From assembly GCF_947507565.1 (NCBI RefSeq), contig NC_089189.1, forward strand, positions 1,116,001 through 1,180,000: a stretch of DNA of 64,000 nt, given 5' to 3'. The translations under genes were made by a program, and so were the position numbers. Source of the DNA: Oscarella lobularis (Eukaryota; Porifera; Homoscleromorpha; Homosclerophorida; Oscarellidae). The notes beneath the pieces are model-generated. The model searched no databases, had not been told where the DNA came from, and worked only from the letters and a program-made list of their open reading frames with translations. Positions 10,601 to 25,600 of this stretch are shown here, piece after piece. Each line of letters begins with the position of its first letter. Within the stretch, counting starts at the first letter, position 1.

Positions 10601-13600
10601 CGTATTGGCATCGAGCGGGCAATTGTCGACGATGTCAGGAACGGTATCTTCATCTGTATCAGCTAAGAGGAGATGTTAGAATATAAATTAATTAATAGGC
10701 GATTAGTGATTCGACGACGTACCGACGCAAGATGCATTGCTGATCGACATCTCGTTGAACGTGTACGTAAACGGCGGACATTTCGTGCAATTTCGACCTC
10801 GACTGCTCTCCTGATACGTACCCTTAGGACAGGGCTGACACGGTTCTAATCCGTGACCCATAGCGTAGTATCCTGGAGCGCAAGGAGCTGTAAAGAAAAG
10901 ACACTGTTAGTTAGCTAGTACAATCAAGGTGTACGCAAAGTTGAATTACCTCTGCACTCGTTTGGCATAACTGTACCGGCGTTCTCAGTGAAATAGTCCG
11001 TCGGACAAGGCATGCAGTTTCGAGCGCCAAACAAGGGCTGGTACGTGTCGAGTGGACAGTCGTCGCAAGGCAAAAAGCTCGTGTTGGAAAACTCTCCCGG
11101 TGGACAGCTGTACGAATAGTTGACGGTCACGTGAATCTCCATGGTGTCGGAAAGCGGCGCGTACGCCGAATCGGTCGCCTCGACGACCACCAAGCAATAC
11201 CGTCGTTGGACAACTGCGAGAATCGGCTGTGGGAAGAAGACGTCTCCCGACAATGAGTCGACTTCCAAAAACGAGCAATTGCCGCCGGATATGTTGTAGC
11301 GTAGTAGCCCATTCAAACCCGGATCTGCATCAGAAGCTAACACCCTGTAGATGACGTAATTGCTTTTGATGACGTCTGCCTCCTGAATGACAACGGACGT
11401 CGTCTTGACCGCGAAAACGGGCGCGTTATCGTTAATCGGTATAATTCTAATCCGATGAGTAGTGATATTTCCGAGTCGAGAACCGTCCCTCGCTTCGACT
11501 AATTCAAGAGTAAATTCTTCGATTTCCTCGGGGATCGTATCATTGACGATTCCAACTTGGATGTACGTCAAGTTGCCGCCCTCCGGGTAGTTGAGACTAA
11601 AGCCGTCGAGCAAGGAGAAATCGTCGCCACTGATTGCCGTTCCATCGACACCCCTCCAAATGACTTCGATGTCGCCGTACATTCCTCTTCGACGAACGAC
11701 GGGCACGGAAACGACGCCGCCGTCACTCTCGATAACCGTCGTCTCGTCGCTGACGAACTCAACGACACCGCGAGCGTCGTCGTTCTCCGTGACGTCGACG
11801 CGAATTTTGCTGTTGTATCCAACGGCAGCATCGGTTGGCCTGGCATAGGTGAGACCGACGACGTACGAGGCGTTCAACTCTGGTACGTTATCGTCAACGA
11901 TCGTGAATTCGATTGTTTGCTTGCCGCCGTCGAAAATCTGCCACTCGGGTCTCAGTAGGGAAATCTGACCGGTGACTTCGTTGCCTTCCAAGTCCCATAC
12001 TTCGGTTTTGAATGCGATCGTGGACAGGGCGACGTCGGCGCGCGAGCAGCGGCGCTCCACGCTGTAGCGGAACGTCGTCACCACTTCGGGGGTTGTAATG
12101 CTCGGTTCAATTTCGGTGAATTCGACGACGCCGAAGGGATGATTCGTCGACGCGAGAATGACGATGGTGAAGTAGCGTTCGGTGTCGATTAACGCCGGCT
12201 GGGAGACGCTGACGAGACGAACTTGCACTGTCGCCGACGAAAAGCCCGTCACGTCGCTGACGTTGAGTTGGAGGACTGCGGTCTGTTGGCTCTCGACGAA
12301 GGAGAGAGTCCCCGTTTGAGAGGCGGAGACACCGAAGCCGGCGAGAGGTTCGGCGCTCCAATTGACGGTTGCCGTGCCGACAAAGCCAAACGATCGTCGT
12401 ACGGTCACGGATATGGAATTCTGGCCGAACCATCCGCACAAGTGAGTGTCGTCGAAATGGAAGACGCCGTATTGTTGCGGGTAGCTGAAAAATAGGGCTA
12501 CTTGCACTGAGGGAACGTGTGCCATGAAGGCAGTGACTGTTCTTTCTTCCTTGTCTACTTCCTGTTGAGGTAGCAGCCAATGGGTGCCGTTCCAGAGATG
12601 GACGACTGGTTCGATTGTTTCAGGATCGACGGCATGATGGGTGACATTCGGATTAGCTTCCAGCATCGACTGGGTGTTGTAGGCTGTGTCTAGAGAAGCC
12701 GGTGGATCCATCAGAGCCGACGGATTTGACGACGACAGAAGGACGGTGTAGTCGCCATACAAAAGATCCTACGCACAAATAAAACATTCAGATTTAGTGG
12801 TGTGTGCGTGAGGATAAATTGACAACAGGAGAGGGCTACGAGCAGACAAAGACCTCTTCAAATTCTAGACTTCTATCCGTTATCGTAATAAATTTAATCG
12901 CAAAGCAAACATGAAGGTTTTGAGGAAGACAAAGGGATAGTATTAGTGCATTGGGTGCGAGGAATCGAGGAATAGTAGACGATTTGCAATCCCTGCTAGG
13001 TGGTAGTGAAGTGAGGCCCCTTTGGGACCTCACAGACGCGTTGTTTGGAAGTCAAAAAACGGGTCTTCTACGCGAAAACGTTTACTTACCCGCACAGCTC
13101 CAGAGGGAATATTGGCGCTCGGATTGATCTGCTGAATGGTAGAGCGACGTCTTCTTCTCGACGACGAAGTGGACTCAACCGTTAAAATGATGCCTGGCGG
13201 AGAGGCATCGGGCTCGAGCCGCAAGGCACCGGTCGATCCCTCCGACCCAGGAGGCAGCGCTGTAGCGTTACCGATATCGAGATCGACATTAACCGGCGTC
13301 GTTCCTAGATAGATCGAAGTGCCCTCTTCCGTTTCAACCTCCGCTTTGCCTATCAGAACCCCGTCGCTGGCAGCAAATGTGAACATCTCGGCGCCGTTGT
13401 AAACTCTCAGTAAGATGTAATAGGTTGCCTTCTGTTCGAGAACCAGATCGCCGACAATCCATTCGACGTCGTTTCCGGCCGATTTGTAGTCGCGAACGTC
13501 CGCGGTCGTCGGCGTCGTTCCCACGGCGATCATGTATTCCGAGATGCCACTTTCGTTGTCGTGAGCCGACCAGTAAGCCCTCAAATAATCCGTACTCAAT

Positions 13601-16600
13601 TGGGAGTCTATATCGACCGATCCGTTTGATCCGTCGCGGACGAAATGAACGACGGGTGGCGTCGGATCGATGATGAATCCGTTCGAACTGCTAGAGGCAT
13701 TAAGTCGCGCCCAATTGACGGCTACGACTGTGGAGTAGTACCAGACTCCGATAGAGAACACGCAAGCCGTGCAGACGACTTCTTCGGTGGTTCCCGAAAC
13801 CGAATCGAAGTCCACGACGTCGCAGAGGCCGGGTGCCGTTCCTACGCACCACCAGTATTCCTTCAGTTCCGATTCGCCGTCGTAGAAACCGCCCCAGCTG
13901 ACCGTCAATTCGAAGTCGGCCATGCTGGACGAATCCAAATCGGTTTGATTTTTTCCGTCGTATACTTCGCCGGCGACGGGCGGAGTAAAGTCGACGGTGA
14001 GAGTTTGAGATTCGTGAGTGACTAGCTGCCCGGCTTCGTCTTCTGCCGTCACTTCGATGTGATATTCTCCGTCGAGTTCGAGATCGAGAGGAGACGCCCA
14101 CATGGTTATGTAGGATTGATCTTCGGCTAGACACTGACTCTGTGCACATGTCGTGCAATCGTCCTGAGTTCCGCCGGAGCTTCGTTTTCCGTCGGCGCAC
14201 GGACGGCACTGCAACGAGAACTCCCTTGCGTTGGTGCGGGAACGAGCGCTATTGGGCCAGCAGAAGGACGCGAGATGAAGTCGCGGAGACGAATCGTTTG
14301 TCGTGTTGAAGGCGAAGGCGATGACTTGGTCTCGGATACTTGCGGACGTTATTCTTGCACCGTTGCTCATATCCACTTGGATGATACCCACGTGCTGACA
14401 ATACGCTCTGTCCCCCATATTCTTCACCAACGTCACGGACGTGCCGCCTTCGTCGGATACCGCGTTCAAAACGTGAGCGCCGTCTGCTGTTTCATCGATC
14501 TCCATAATGTCGTCGTAAGAAGATACGCTTCCGTTAAAATGACAGAGACGACCAACAACTCCTGATGACGTGATCGAAAACAAATTCCACTCGCCGTTGG
14601 CTGAAATGACAGCGATTCTATTGCTGTGAGGAAACAATCTTGCTGCTGTTAGAGTTCTCGGAAATCCCAAAACAGTGGCTGACGACATCGAAGTAAGAAC
14701 GCTCAAACTGCCGCTGTTTGATGAATAGACAGTGACAACGCCTGCTGACGGCTGGGCGACGGCAAGTTGACCAAATTCGTTTCGAGATATCTGTACGTTG
14801 TTTGTTGTAGCGATATCGGTCGCTGCTTGCCAAACTGAAGCGCCTGACGAAAAGGCAACCGAGCCGCAATACAGACGATACGAGTTGTCAGAAAGTACTA
14901 CAACCAGATCAATCGTAATGGTTTCGTTTGGATAACGGGAATTGACAATTTCAACTGGACGCGGATCAACACGAGCTACTGACGGCGAAACATCAAAACG
15001 AATTGCTGACGGTGAAAACGCAGACAAAGTCAAGGGCTCGAGTCGAATCGCCGTCTCCGACGAGGCATTGAAGAACAACAATTTATCATTATATACAACG
15101 ATAACGAGTTCTTCGCCAATAACTGAGGGCAAATCTCCGCTCGCCGTCACAGGAAACACTTGCACTTTCGACGTATCTCTTTCCCAAACGAAGGCGACGT
15201 ATTGCAAGTTAGCAACGACGAAACGGTTCCTCGATATGAGTCGGGTCGTCGTCGGACCGGTTAAGCTGACAAACGACAAAGTGGCGTCGGGAGTCGTCAC
15301 GGAAATCGGCAGTTCTCCGACACCGCGACAACACGGCGAATACGTCGGCGTATAGGCACCGATAGTCGTCGAATTCAGGATAACAATGCTCGTAGCGTTG
15401 TCGTCAATAGCTTCAGCTGCCGTCACGTTAGTGGTTTCATTGCCCGAATCCTGGAAGATGGTCCACGAGAAGCCGGTGCGCGGAGGAAGATTCAAATGCG
15501 AGTAGTTCGATTGGCACAACACTTCTCCGGGCGACGTCAAGCGAATGGCACCGCCGATGCCGTCTTCCGAACTCGACGCATTGACGGCGAAGCGATAGCC
15601 GTCGTACGTCTCGGCGCTGAAGCACATTTCGATGGGCACTTGTCTGACGCCGTCGGAAACGGCCGACGTTTCGAGACCGGCACGATTTCGCGCCGTGATT
15701 TCCACAGTGTACCGACCGCCCATAGTAACGTTAATGACAAGCGGTATAACCACGTTCGTTTGCTCTGTCAAATCCGTAGTCGTCTGCACTGCAATTCCGT
15801 CCGACCAAAAACCGCCTTCAACGTTGAACGAATGCTCGTAAACCGTATACGTATAACCGAGGATACCGCTCTCGGGATCGGAAAAGTCTTTCCACCAGGC
15901 ACGCAGCACGTTGTCGTCGGAAAAGTAGTCTTGTTCGTAGCCGGCGCTTTCCTCGCCGTCGTACACGTGACCGGCAATGGGAGGTGTCTTATCGACCATT
16001 ACGCCGTCGGAAAACGCCTCCGACTTCAAACCGGCCCTGTTCATTGCCGACACGCAAGCGACGAGTTTGGAACCTGGATTCAAGACGAAATTGGAACCGA
16101 TTGCATGTAAGCCTGCTCCGGCTTCCGTCTCGGCGATGTACTGCTGCGAAATTGGCTCGACCAGTTTTACTTGCCACGTGTAGAAGTCGATACTGCTCTC
16201 CTCGTCGACGAACGCCGTCCAACTAGCCGAAACCACCGTCGATGTCGTCTGATAGTCTATGTCTTCAAATTTGATTCCGTCGTATACTTCGCCTGGTACG
16301 GGTGGAGTAAAATCAATGAGAACGCCGTCCGAACGCGACGTCGATCGGAGACCGACGCGATTGACTGCCGTGACGGTGACGGCGTACGTGAGTCCGTTGT
16401 CTAAGTAGAGTCCAAAGAAATCGGCGCTCGTCGCCAACCCAACACTCATGCAACCGATCGTTCTCGTTTCGTTGTCGAGTCCGTAGCAGGCGACGAAATC
16501 CTCGATTCCGCTCTGAGCGTCGGCGAACTCGAACCAATGCGCCGTCAGATGACTGTCGTTCGACTGATACATGCGATTTCCCTCTTCCAGTTTCCCGTCG

Positions 16601-19600
16601 GCCACTTGACCCTGATCGGGACTGGTGCCGTCGAGGACGACGAAATCGGCGGACGTGATTTCGGAATAGAGTCCAACGAGATTGTAGGCTCGTATCGTCG
16701 CACGATAGGTCTTACCGTCGCTGAGACCCGCGCCGGATAAAGTGACGTTCGTCAGAAGCGAGACGTCGATGTACTCGGCTGTCGCACTGTCTTCTCGAGC
16801 GACCATGGCAAACGAATACGAGGATATTTCAGTTTCGGTTTCGTAGAATCCGCTCCAGGAGAGAGTCAGGTTGTCGGCGCTCAGCACGTAGCCACTCACA
16901 GTCGCTCCGTGAACGTCGAAGAGAGCCGCTCCCACGCCGGGCGGCGTCGTGTCGATCAGATAACCGTCCGAACACACCGTCGACGTCAAACCGGCTCTAT
17001 TCTCGCATTCGACGCACACGTAAATGAAACTTCCCGACGGAAGCGCGTAGCCAGTCGACGACGCCGAGGTCACCGTTCCGACATCGATGCGGCTGAAAAT
17101 GTCGTCGGCGCCGTAGGACGAGCCCGCCCACCAGTAGCATGTCTTGATCAAGCTCACGTTGTCGCTGAACTGATCCCAACTGGCCGATATTGTAGTATCG
17201 TCGCTCGACGAATCGATATCCGTTTCTCCCGTTCCGTCGATGACTTGTTGACCTTTCACCGGCGGCGTGCTGTCGACAACGACGCCGTCAGTTATGGCGA
17301 CACTGCGCAAGCCGACCTTGTTGACGGCATAGACGGCGACGAAGTACTGCACGCCGTCTTTGAGAGAGAGTCCCGAAGCAGACGCTCGATCGGTCGTGGA
17401 GACGTCGACGCACTGTCGCGTATCGTTCGCGCCGGGAGTCGTACCGATGCACCAACTGTAGTAGTCGATAGACGATTCGTTGTCTCCGAATCCGTACCAG
17501 CGAACGGAAAGCGTCGTATTACTGGACTGGTACTCGACATTGACGCCGTCTTCGTTGTCGACGACGCTGCCGGCTACCGGCGCCGAATTGTCGAATATCG
17601 TGCACTCGGACACGGCGTAGGAAACGAGTTTCGCGCAATTCTCGACGCGAACGGCGACATAGTAGCAAGCGCCAAACGTCACCGTCACCGACGAGCTGAC
17701 GGCCGACGTCGCGGTGCCGACGTCGGTGAGAGTTTCCACGCAATGGTGCGCCGTCGTGTTCGAACAGATCGACCACTTGACATTCAGAATACCCGTCTCC
17801 GGATCGGCGATGTCCCAGAAGGCGCCTATTTCTTCGTTCCACAGTTCGTAACGCTCGTAGGGACGACTCCTGCGGCCCATTTTCACCGACGATATCACTG
17901 GCGACGTGTCGTCGACGGTGAAACCGTTCGAAGCGACGGTTGTATTCGAACCGGCGCTATTGATCGCTTCGACTAAATTATAAACGACTGTTCCGCTGGC
18001 AATTTGTAAGCCGTTCGCTGAAACGTTTGTTCGCAAACCGACGCTGTTCCACGGTAGAATGTCGTCTCGGCTCGTTGACGTTCCTATGGCCCAACGGTAT
18101 TCGACAATCGTACTCACGTCTTCGAAAAAGTCGACCCAATTGCTGAGAACGCCTGTCGTGAAGTTCTGATATGTAATATCGATGGTTGTGTAGCCGTCGA
18201 TGACCGTTCCCACAGACGGTGGAGTCGTGTCGATTATCGTGCCTTCGGATGCGGCCACCGACGAAAGTCCAGCGCCATTTAGTACCGTCAGAGTCGCGTA
18301 ATACGTTGCAGCTTGCGTCAACGACAATCCGCTGATCGTCACCTCGCGTCGACTCGTCGGCGTCACGTCGACGCTCTTCACGTCGCATTTCTCCGGCTCC
18401 GTTCCAATGCACGCCGTTATCGATTGAAGCCCGCTGTCCAAGTCCGTTATCGGCGACCAGACGACCGTCACCGCCGACGCGTCGTTTTGAATCGTTACGT
18501 GTTTCTTTGCGCCGATCGTCACGGTTCCCATTACGGGCGGCGTCGAGTCGAATACGATCGATTCCGACATGCTTTGCACCCAAAGCCCGGCCTTGTTATA
18601 CGCCTTGACTCTGGCGACGTAGCACTGGCCGGGAGTCAAATCCAGCCCCTCTTTAACCACTTCCGGCTCGTTCTGAACGTTTTCCCACGGAACGACGCAC
18701 TCGACGAGATTCTCGAAACACAACGACCATACGTAGTAGCCCATCGAACTCTCCGGATCGATAAAGTCTTTCCATTTGACCGTAAACGGCCCAGTTCCTC
18801 CAACGAAATGCATACTGCTATTTTCGGTCTTTTCAATTGCCACGCTTCCCGCTCGGGGTGCAGTACGATCGACTAGTATCCCGTCAGACGAAACCAGCGT
18901 GCGTAGTCCTATTCCATTCACAGCCGTGACGGAAACGTAGTACCAGACGCCAGGTGTAAGTCGTTCCGAATCCAAATAATATTCCGTAGCCGTTCCGACA
19001 GACACGGGCTCCTGGAGTTCTGACGCTCCCGGCGATCGCCCAACCGAAACGAGATACTCGGCGATTCCAGTGTCCGGATCGTCGAAATCGGCCCAGACGA
19101 CGTAAATGCTTCCCGTTCCCGTGTAGTAATCGATTTCGTCCGTGAGACTGCCTTCGGCGACGGTGCCGTTCGCCGGCGCCGTCAGATCGCCTTTGACGGG
19201 AGCCGATTGAACGGAGACGAAGTTCTCCGCCATGTCGTACGCGGTGACGGTGACGTAGTAGAGCGAGCCTTGTTGAACGTCGATCGACGGACTGACTTTC
19301 GACGTCGATAAACCGACGGACGCGGTCGATAGAACGTTCGCACTTCCCGGCGACGTGCCGATTGCCCACTCGTAGCGATTGAGACCGCTCTCGTCGCGGA
19401 AATCCATCCATTTCGCGCTGATTTTGTCGTCCTGCCATTTCGCCGTCACCGTTCCCGGGTTCGGATCGTGGAAGTCGAAGACGACGGGACCGGCGGTTTC
19501 GGTGAAGTAGAGTCCGGCTTGGTTTTTCACTGTTAACGTCAAATAGGTGGACGTGTCTTCGCTGATGTTGAGCGTTTTGATCTTGTAGCGATTCACCGGC

Positions 19601-22600
19601 GCGATCGTCGTCTGAGGAACCAAATCGGAGAAATGAGCCGACGTGCCGATGGAGAACTTATACTCGGCTATGGGACTCTCGTCGTCGGAACAATTCCACG
19701 AAATCCAGACGTTCTGCAGCGAATTGACGTACTCCAAATTTCCGGACAAGCCAAATCCGAGATAGCGACAATAGGCCGGCGTCGTGTCGATAGTGATGCC
19801 GTCCGATGCGGCTTGGACAGTGAAATCGCGATTGTTCGTAGCGACGACGGTGATGTAGTACGTCACACCGTGCTCCAGAGGAAGAACGTTCAGCTTGTGC
19901 GCTTTCTCGGCCAGTTCGACGTTCGTTAGATTCAAAATGCTCGTATCGTTCGGCGTGACGCCGACACCCCACGAATAGGCCTTGATTCCGAAGACGGGAT
20001 CGCGAAATTGTTCCCATCGACTCCACATTCCGACTGTGTGCGGTTGATAGTCCTCGTCGAAGTAGCCGGGGCCGTCGAAGACGAAGCCCGCCTTGAAGGC
20101 GCCGAACGTCACGTTGAAGGTAATCGAGGCGACGTACGATTGCAATCCGACGCCGTTTTCCGCGCGCAAAACGACTTGATAACTGTTCATGTTGAAAAGA
20201 CGAATCATGTTCACTTGCACCGAATTTCCTCCGAGAACGTCGCCCAACGTTCGATAGGTCAACGCTTTGAAATCGGGAACGGACGAATTAGTGTTGATGA
20301 GAGCCCAAGACAACGTCTCGACGCCCGTTTCGACGTCAGATATTTTCTGCCAGACGATGAGAAGAGCCGCGTCGTCGATATAGGTTTCGCTGTCTGCGAA
20401 ATTGCGCGCAGGATAAACGATTTCCACAGTGAGGTCGCCTTCGAAAATCGGCGGCGTGCCATCGCTCACAGAAATAGCGCTCTCTCTCGACTTCGCGCTA
20501 GCCTCATTCGCAACGACCAAATAGAAATAATACGTCGTCGGCGAAGTGACCACCACGAAGTCTTTCGTCGAGACGCTGAAGCTCTTTCCGACCGAAGTCA
20601 AAGCCAAAACGTCGTATTTCCCGTCTTCCGTTCCCATGCCGAATTCCGACTCGGCGATGCCGCTCTCGTTGTCGCGAGCGATCCACGTCAACAGGAACGT
20701 CTCGCCGGTCGGATCGTAGACGATCGTAAAGTCCAATATCTCGGGCGGCGACGAGTCGACGATGACGCCGTCCGATCGGAACTCCTTCGTCAGTCCGGCG
20801 CCGTTTTCGATGACGAGACGAGCGTAGAAGCGATCGCCTTCGGCCAATTGCAGTCGACTGGCGACGGCGACGATCGCGTCCTTGTCGACGATCACTTCGG
20901 TCGAAACGCTCGTCTTGTCGTTCACCGCGAACCAACGTATGGACGTGATGTTCGACTCGTCGTCGGCGCAATCCCAATTGACTCCCAACGGCGCGCCGGA
21001 CGACTGGAATTGGTAGTCGAAGCCTTGACGAGCGCCGTCGAAGACGTACGTGCAATTCGGCGGCGTCGGATCGATGATAATTCCGTCCGACGTCGCGCTC
21101 GCGAAGAGACCGGCACCGTTGTACCCGGTCACCTTGATCTGATAGAAACCGCCCGGTTGAAGTCCTGCATCGATAGTTACTTGATTGGCTCCGACGACTT
21201 TCGTGACAGTGTTGCCACTGAGAGGCGGTGGAATAATTTCTACGTCGTAATACAAGATGCCACTCTGAATATCGCTGATGAGCCAATTGGCCGAGATTTG
21301 GCTGACGCTCGACTGGAAGTCAGCGTCTCGCGCCGGGTTCAAACCGTCCTTGACGAAACTGGCAATCGGCGGGGTCGAATCGACAGCGATACCGTCCGTC
21401 GTGTTGACCGTGCGAAGACCGGCCGTATTGAGAAGTATGAGCGTCGAGAAGAGGGTGACCCCTTCTTGGAGGATAATGTCGCGATTGATGGCGACGCCGG
21501 CGTTCACGTCGACGTATTTTCGCAATAGGGTCGAACCGCCAGGATAGAGTCCAATCGTCCACGTCATATTGATCTCGGTGATGTCTTCGGTGCAATTCCA
21601 ATTGACGGCGATGAAACCGGGCTGAGTTTCGTAGTCAACGTCGCCTTCTTGTCCGTCGCCGATGCTGTAGCAGTGAGGCGGCGTCAAGTCGATGGTCACG
21701 CCGTCCGAAATGACGGTAGTCGTCAAACCGGCAAAGTTGACGGCACGAACGGCGGAGTAGTAAGTGACGGCGTGTTGAAGATCGACGCCCAAGTAGGGAC
21801 CGACAGTCGACTTACCGAAACTTCGGAACGGATAGGCGAGCACGAGATCGGGGCCGGTCACATTCGTAGCAATACCGAGAAGATACTGTAAGATATCGGT
21901 GTCCGGATCGACGCATTCGTCCCAGCGAGCGACGTGAAGACCTCTGACAGCGGAAAAGTCGATTTCATTCTGGTAACCTTCGTAAACGCTTCCCAAGCAG
22001 ATCGGCGCCGATACGTCGACGGTGATGCCGTTGGACGACGAAACGGTGGACAAACCGACGAAATCCGTCGCTTTGACGTGACAATAGTACAAAATTCCCG
22101 AGTAAAGACTGAGTCCGGTGAGAACGGATCTCTCCGCGGCGACATCGAAAACGGTCAAATCCTTATACTCGCCGTAGACGTCGTCCGTGTCGTTCAACGT
22201 ACTACCGATGCCGAGTTTCATGTCCGCTATGCCGGACTCGTAATCGTCGATCCATCGCCACTTGCACCACGCCGTACGATTCGTCGACTGATACCTGGCG
22301 TCGAACTCGCCCCAGCCGTCTTGAACGTATCCCTTCACCGGCGCTACGTAGTCGATAATGAAACCGTCCGTCGAGACCTTGGTCACCAAGCCGGCGGCGT
22401 TCGTCACGCGAACCATTATGTAGTATCGACGACCCAATGACAAGCTCGTCAACATGTAGTGCGGATCGCCGCCGACGACGGTCGTGTGATCGAGCCAGTC
22501 GCTGCCGCCGCGGTACGATCCGATCGCCCAATCGGTGTGCACGATGTCCGACACGTCTTCGGTGACGTCCCAGCTGGCGCCAACGTCGATGTCGTCTTGG

Positions 22601-25600
22601 GTGAGATAGTCAATGTCGCTTCGAGGACCGACTCCAGTGTAGTTGAATTCGATGAGATTGGTCAGTACGGGTGGCGTCGTATCGATGCGCGTTCCGTTCG
22701 AATAGACTTCGATGAAGCTTCCCGCACCGTTGTATATTCGCAGTGCAAAACGATAGAAACCGTTGTGGACTCCAGCAATCGTTCGGCCCATCCAATCGAA
22801 ACGGGCTTCGGTGTACTGCCACGTCGTCATCTCCTTGCCAGTGTTGTCTATAACGTTCGTCTCCAAGTAACCGATGCCGCTCTCTTCGTCGCGGAACTGG
22901 TACGTGAAACAGGGCTGCTTCTCCGGCAAATTCAAACTGTCGAGAGGCCAGAAGTCTGCCGTGTCGTACGACAGACACGATCGATAGTTTCCGAACGCCG
23001 ACGTAGCAAATCGCCAGAAATCGATATCTTCGCCGACGACTTGTCCATCGTATAGATCTCCCGCCATAGGCGGCGTATTGTCGATCAAAACGCCGTCGGT
23101 TTCGACGCTCGTACTCAACCCGGCGGCGTTCTCCGCTCGCACGATGACCCGATAGATGGCACCCGTCTCCAAGCTCAAATCCGGAACGCATGTCGACGTT
23201 CGATAGCCGATCGACGCTTCCTCGTAAATGGTACTACCGTTGTTTGCAACAACGGTCACGTAGTACGTCCGTATGGGACTCTGGAGATCGGCAAACGCGC
23301 CGAACCATCGCGCGCACAGCGTATTGTCGGACACCTGAAAATCGACGTCGAGAGCGCGCGCCGCGCCCGCGCCGTCGCGCACGTAGATGTCCGCGTAATC
23401 GGGCGGCGTATCGTCGAGCGATATGCCGTCCGACCACTCGGTCGAATACAATCCCGCCTTGTTGACGACGCGACTCGTGACGTGATATCGAACGCCGCCG
23501 CTGATGACGAACGTGTCGAATTTCACGCGAGCGGTGCCGTTCGGACTGAAGCCGACGTCGGAGAACGGAAGAACGTCCGAGCCGCCCTTGAACGTGCCGA
23601 CGGCGGCGGCGAACGTGTCGAGACCGCTGTCGGGATCGCTGCACGTCCACGTCGCCGTGATCGAGTCCAGCTTCGTCGTGTAGTCGGAGTCGCCTTCGAC
23701 GCCGTCGACGACGTCGAAGACCTGCGAGCAGACGGGATTCGTGTAGTCAACGAGAACGCCGTCGGATTGGACTCGCGTAAAGAGACCGGCTCGATTCCAC
23801 GCTCGTAAATTGACGAAGTACGTCTCCTTGGGAATTAGATTGAGATCTTTGATGTAGCCGTACGAGCTGAGAGCGACGTTGATGAAGTCGAACTCCGGCG
23901 TGCCGGTCGAGTGCGCCAAATTCCAGTCGTAATAATGGATAAAGCTTTCGGGATCGCTGAATCCCATCCAGCACGCTTTGAAGCTCTCCTTCGCGATCTG
24001 ATAGTCCTTGTCCTCGTCGCACGTGAACGAGTCGTCGAAGACGACGCCGGCGACGGGATTCGTGTGATCGATGAGAATGCCGTCGGTCGTCGTGATGCCT
24101 TCGATGCCGAGAGCGTTCATCGCTCGAATGGAGACGTAGTAGATCGTGTTGTGCTTCAGAGTCAACTGATTATTGGCGAGATCGTCCGATTTCTTCGTTT
24201 CGGCGTACGCCAGAACGTCGTCCTGGCCCTTCGTCGTCCCGATGCCCCACTCGATCAACGACACTTCGGTTTCGTCGGTTATTTGGTCGAAACTAGCTTT
24301 GATTGAATTCTCGCTGAAACCGTAATCGATGTCGCTCGACCCCTTAGGCCCGTCGACTAAACCGTGAACCTTCGGCGGCGTCGTGTCGGCGAAAAACGAC
24401 GGAGCACTGACGAACGTCTTCTTTCCGTCGGAATTGCGGCACTCGACCGTGACGGTCACGCGCGAACCGTGCTGAAAGGTCAAACCGGACTTCGTCAGAG
24501 TCGCTCCGTCAGTGAACTCGTTGGAAAAGAGCGTAGGTCCGGAAGTCGACCTCGCTGTGACGTAGTAGTGCAAATATTCAGCTTCGGGATCGGTGAAATC
24601 GGACCACTCGGCGGTGAGCGATTGCTGGTCGTTCTGCTTCGCTTCGACGGTTCCCTTCACCGGAGCGGTACGATCGGGCGTCGAGAGACACAATTCCGGT
24701 ACGGGCGTAAGAGATATGGTATTCGCCGACCATCGGAACAGTTCGATGGTCTTCGAGTACCAAACGCCGATTGTTATGCGACACGACCACGGCTTCCAAC
24801 TGCCGCATTTGATAATAGGACCCAGAATATCGAAGACGAGGCTCAAGGTAACGCTGAGCGGATTAATGTTGATTTTAAGTTCGCCGCACGCCTGCATTAC
24901 CGATCCTTTAACGCGGAGAATCAGCGTGGGTATGAGAGTGGTGTCCATCAGCGTCACGTCTATTCGTATGCCGACTCTCAGTAGCGCCGCTTGGATGGAG
25001 ACTTGACCGCCGACGGTCATGTAGGCGCGTGGAATAATCGAGGCGCGCGCCTCGCGTTCGAGTATGCATAGAGCCGCTTGAAACGTAACTTCAAGATTAC
25101 CCAACGCCCAAAAATCCAAAAAGGCGACGATGCCGAAATAGACGCCGAGATTAATCGATCGATGTTTACAGCCGAACTGGCACGTTCGAAAGAATTCGAT
25201 CTCTTTCTCGTAGAGCGTTCCCTCGCCAACGAGACAATTCGACAAATCGGTCTGACGCTTCGATCTCGTCAGAGGTATCAGCTCTCTCGGCTTGACGACG
25301 TCCTGGCCGAGAACAGTGAGAAAGAGTTCGTTCCTCGAAACGGCGTCACGGATGTTGAGACGATTCTTCAGGACGGGAATAGCCAAGGAAAAGGTACTGT
25401 CTTCCAAATCGGCGCCGGTTACGAGTCGTCTCGCCTGCTCGCCCTGAGCGCCGCTATTGAACGTTACGATCAGATTTTCGCCCGCCGAGGCGAACGTCAC
25501 GTCGACGGCGCCCGACGGCATTCGAACGGCGCGTTGAATAGTCACGCCGGCCTGCCCGAAACGAACGGGAACGCCGCTATACGTCTCATTGACGCCGGGC

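Noticed and set aside
16909-17976. Plus-strand open frame of 355 codons
   Set aside because: Also antisense to the FN3 array; Arg/Val/Asp-rich without a motif.
20008-21528. Plus-strand open frame of 506 codons inside the FN3 array
   Set aside because: Antisense shadow of the repeat-coding frame. It has no recognisable domain, and its composition mirrors the coding strand.
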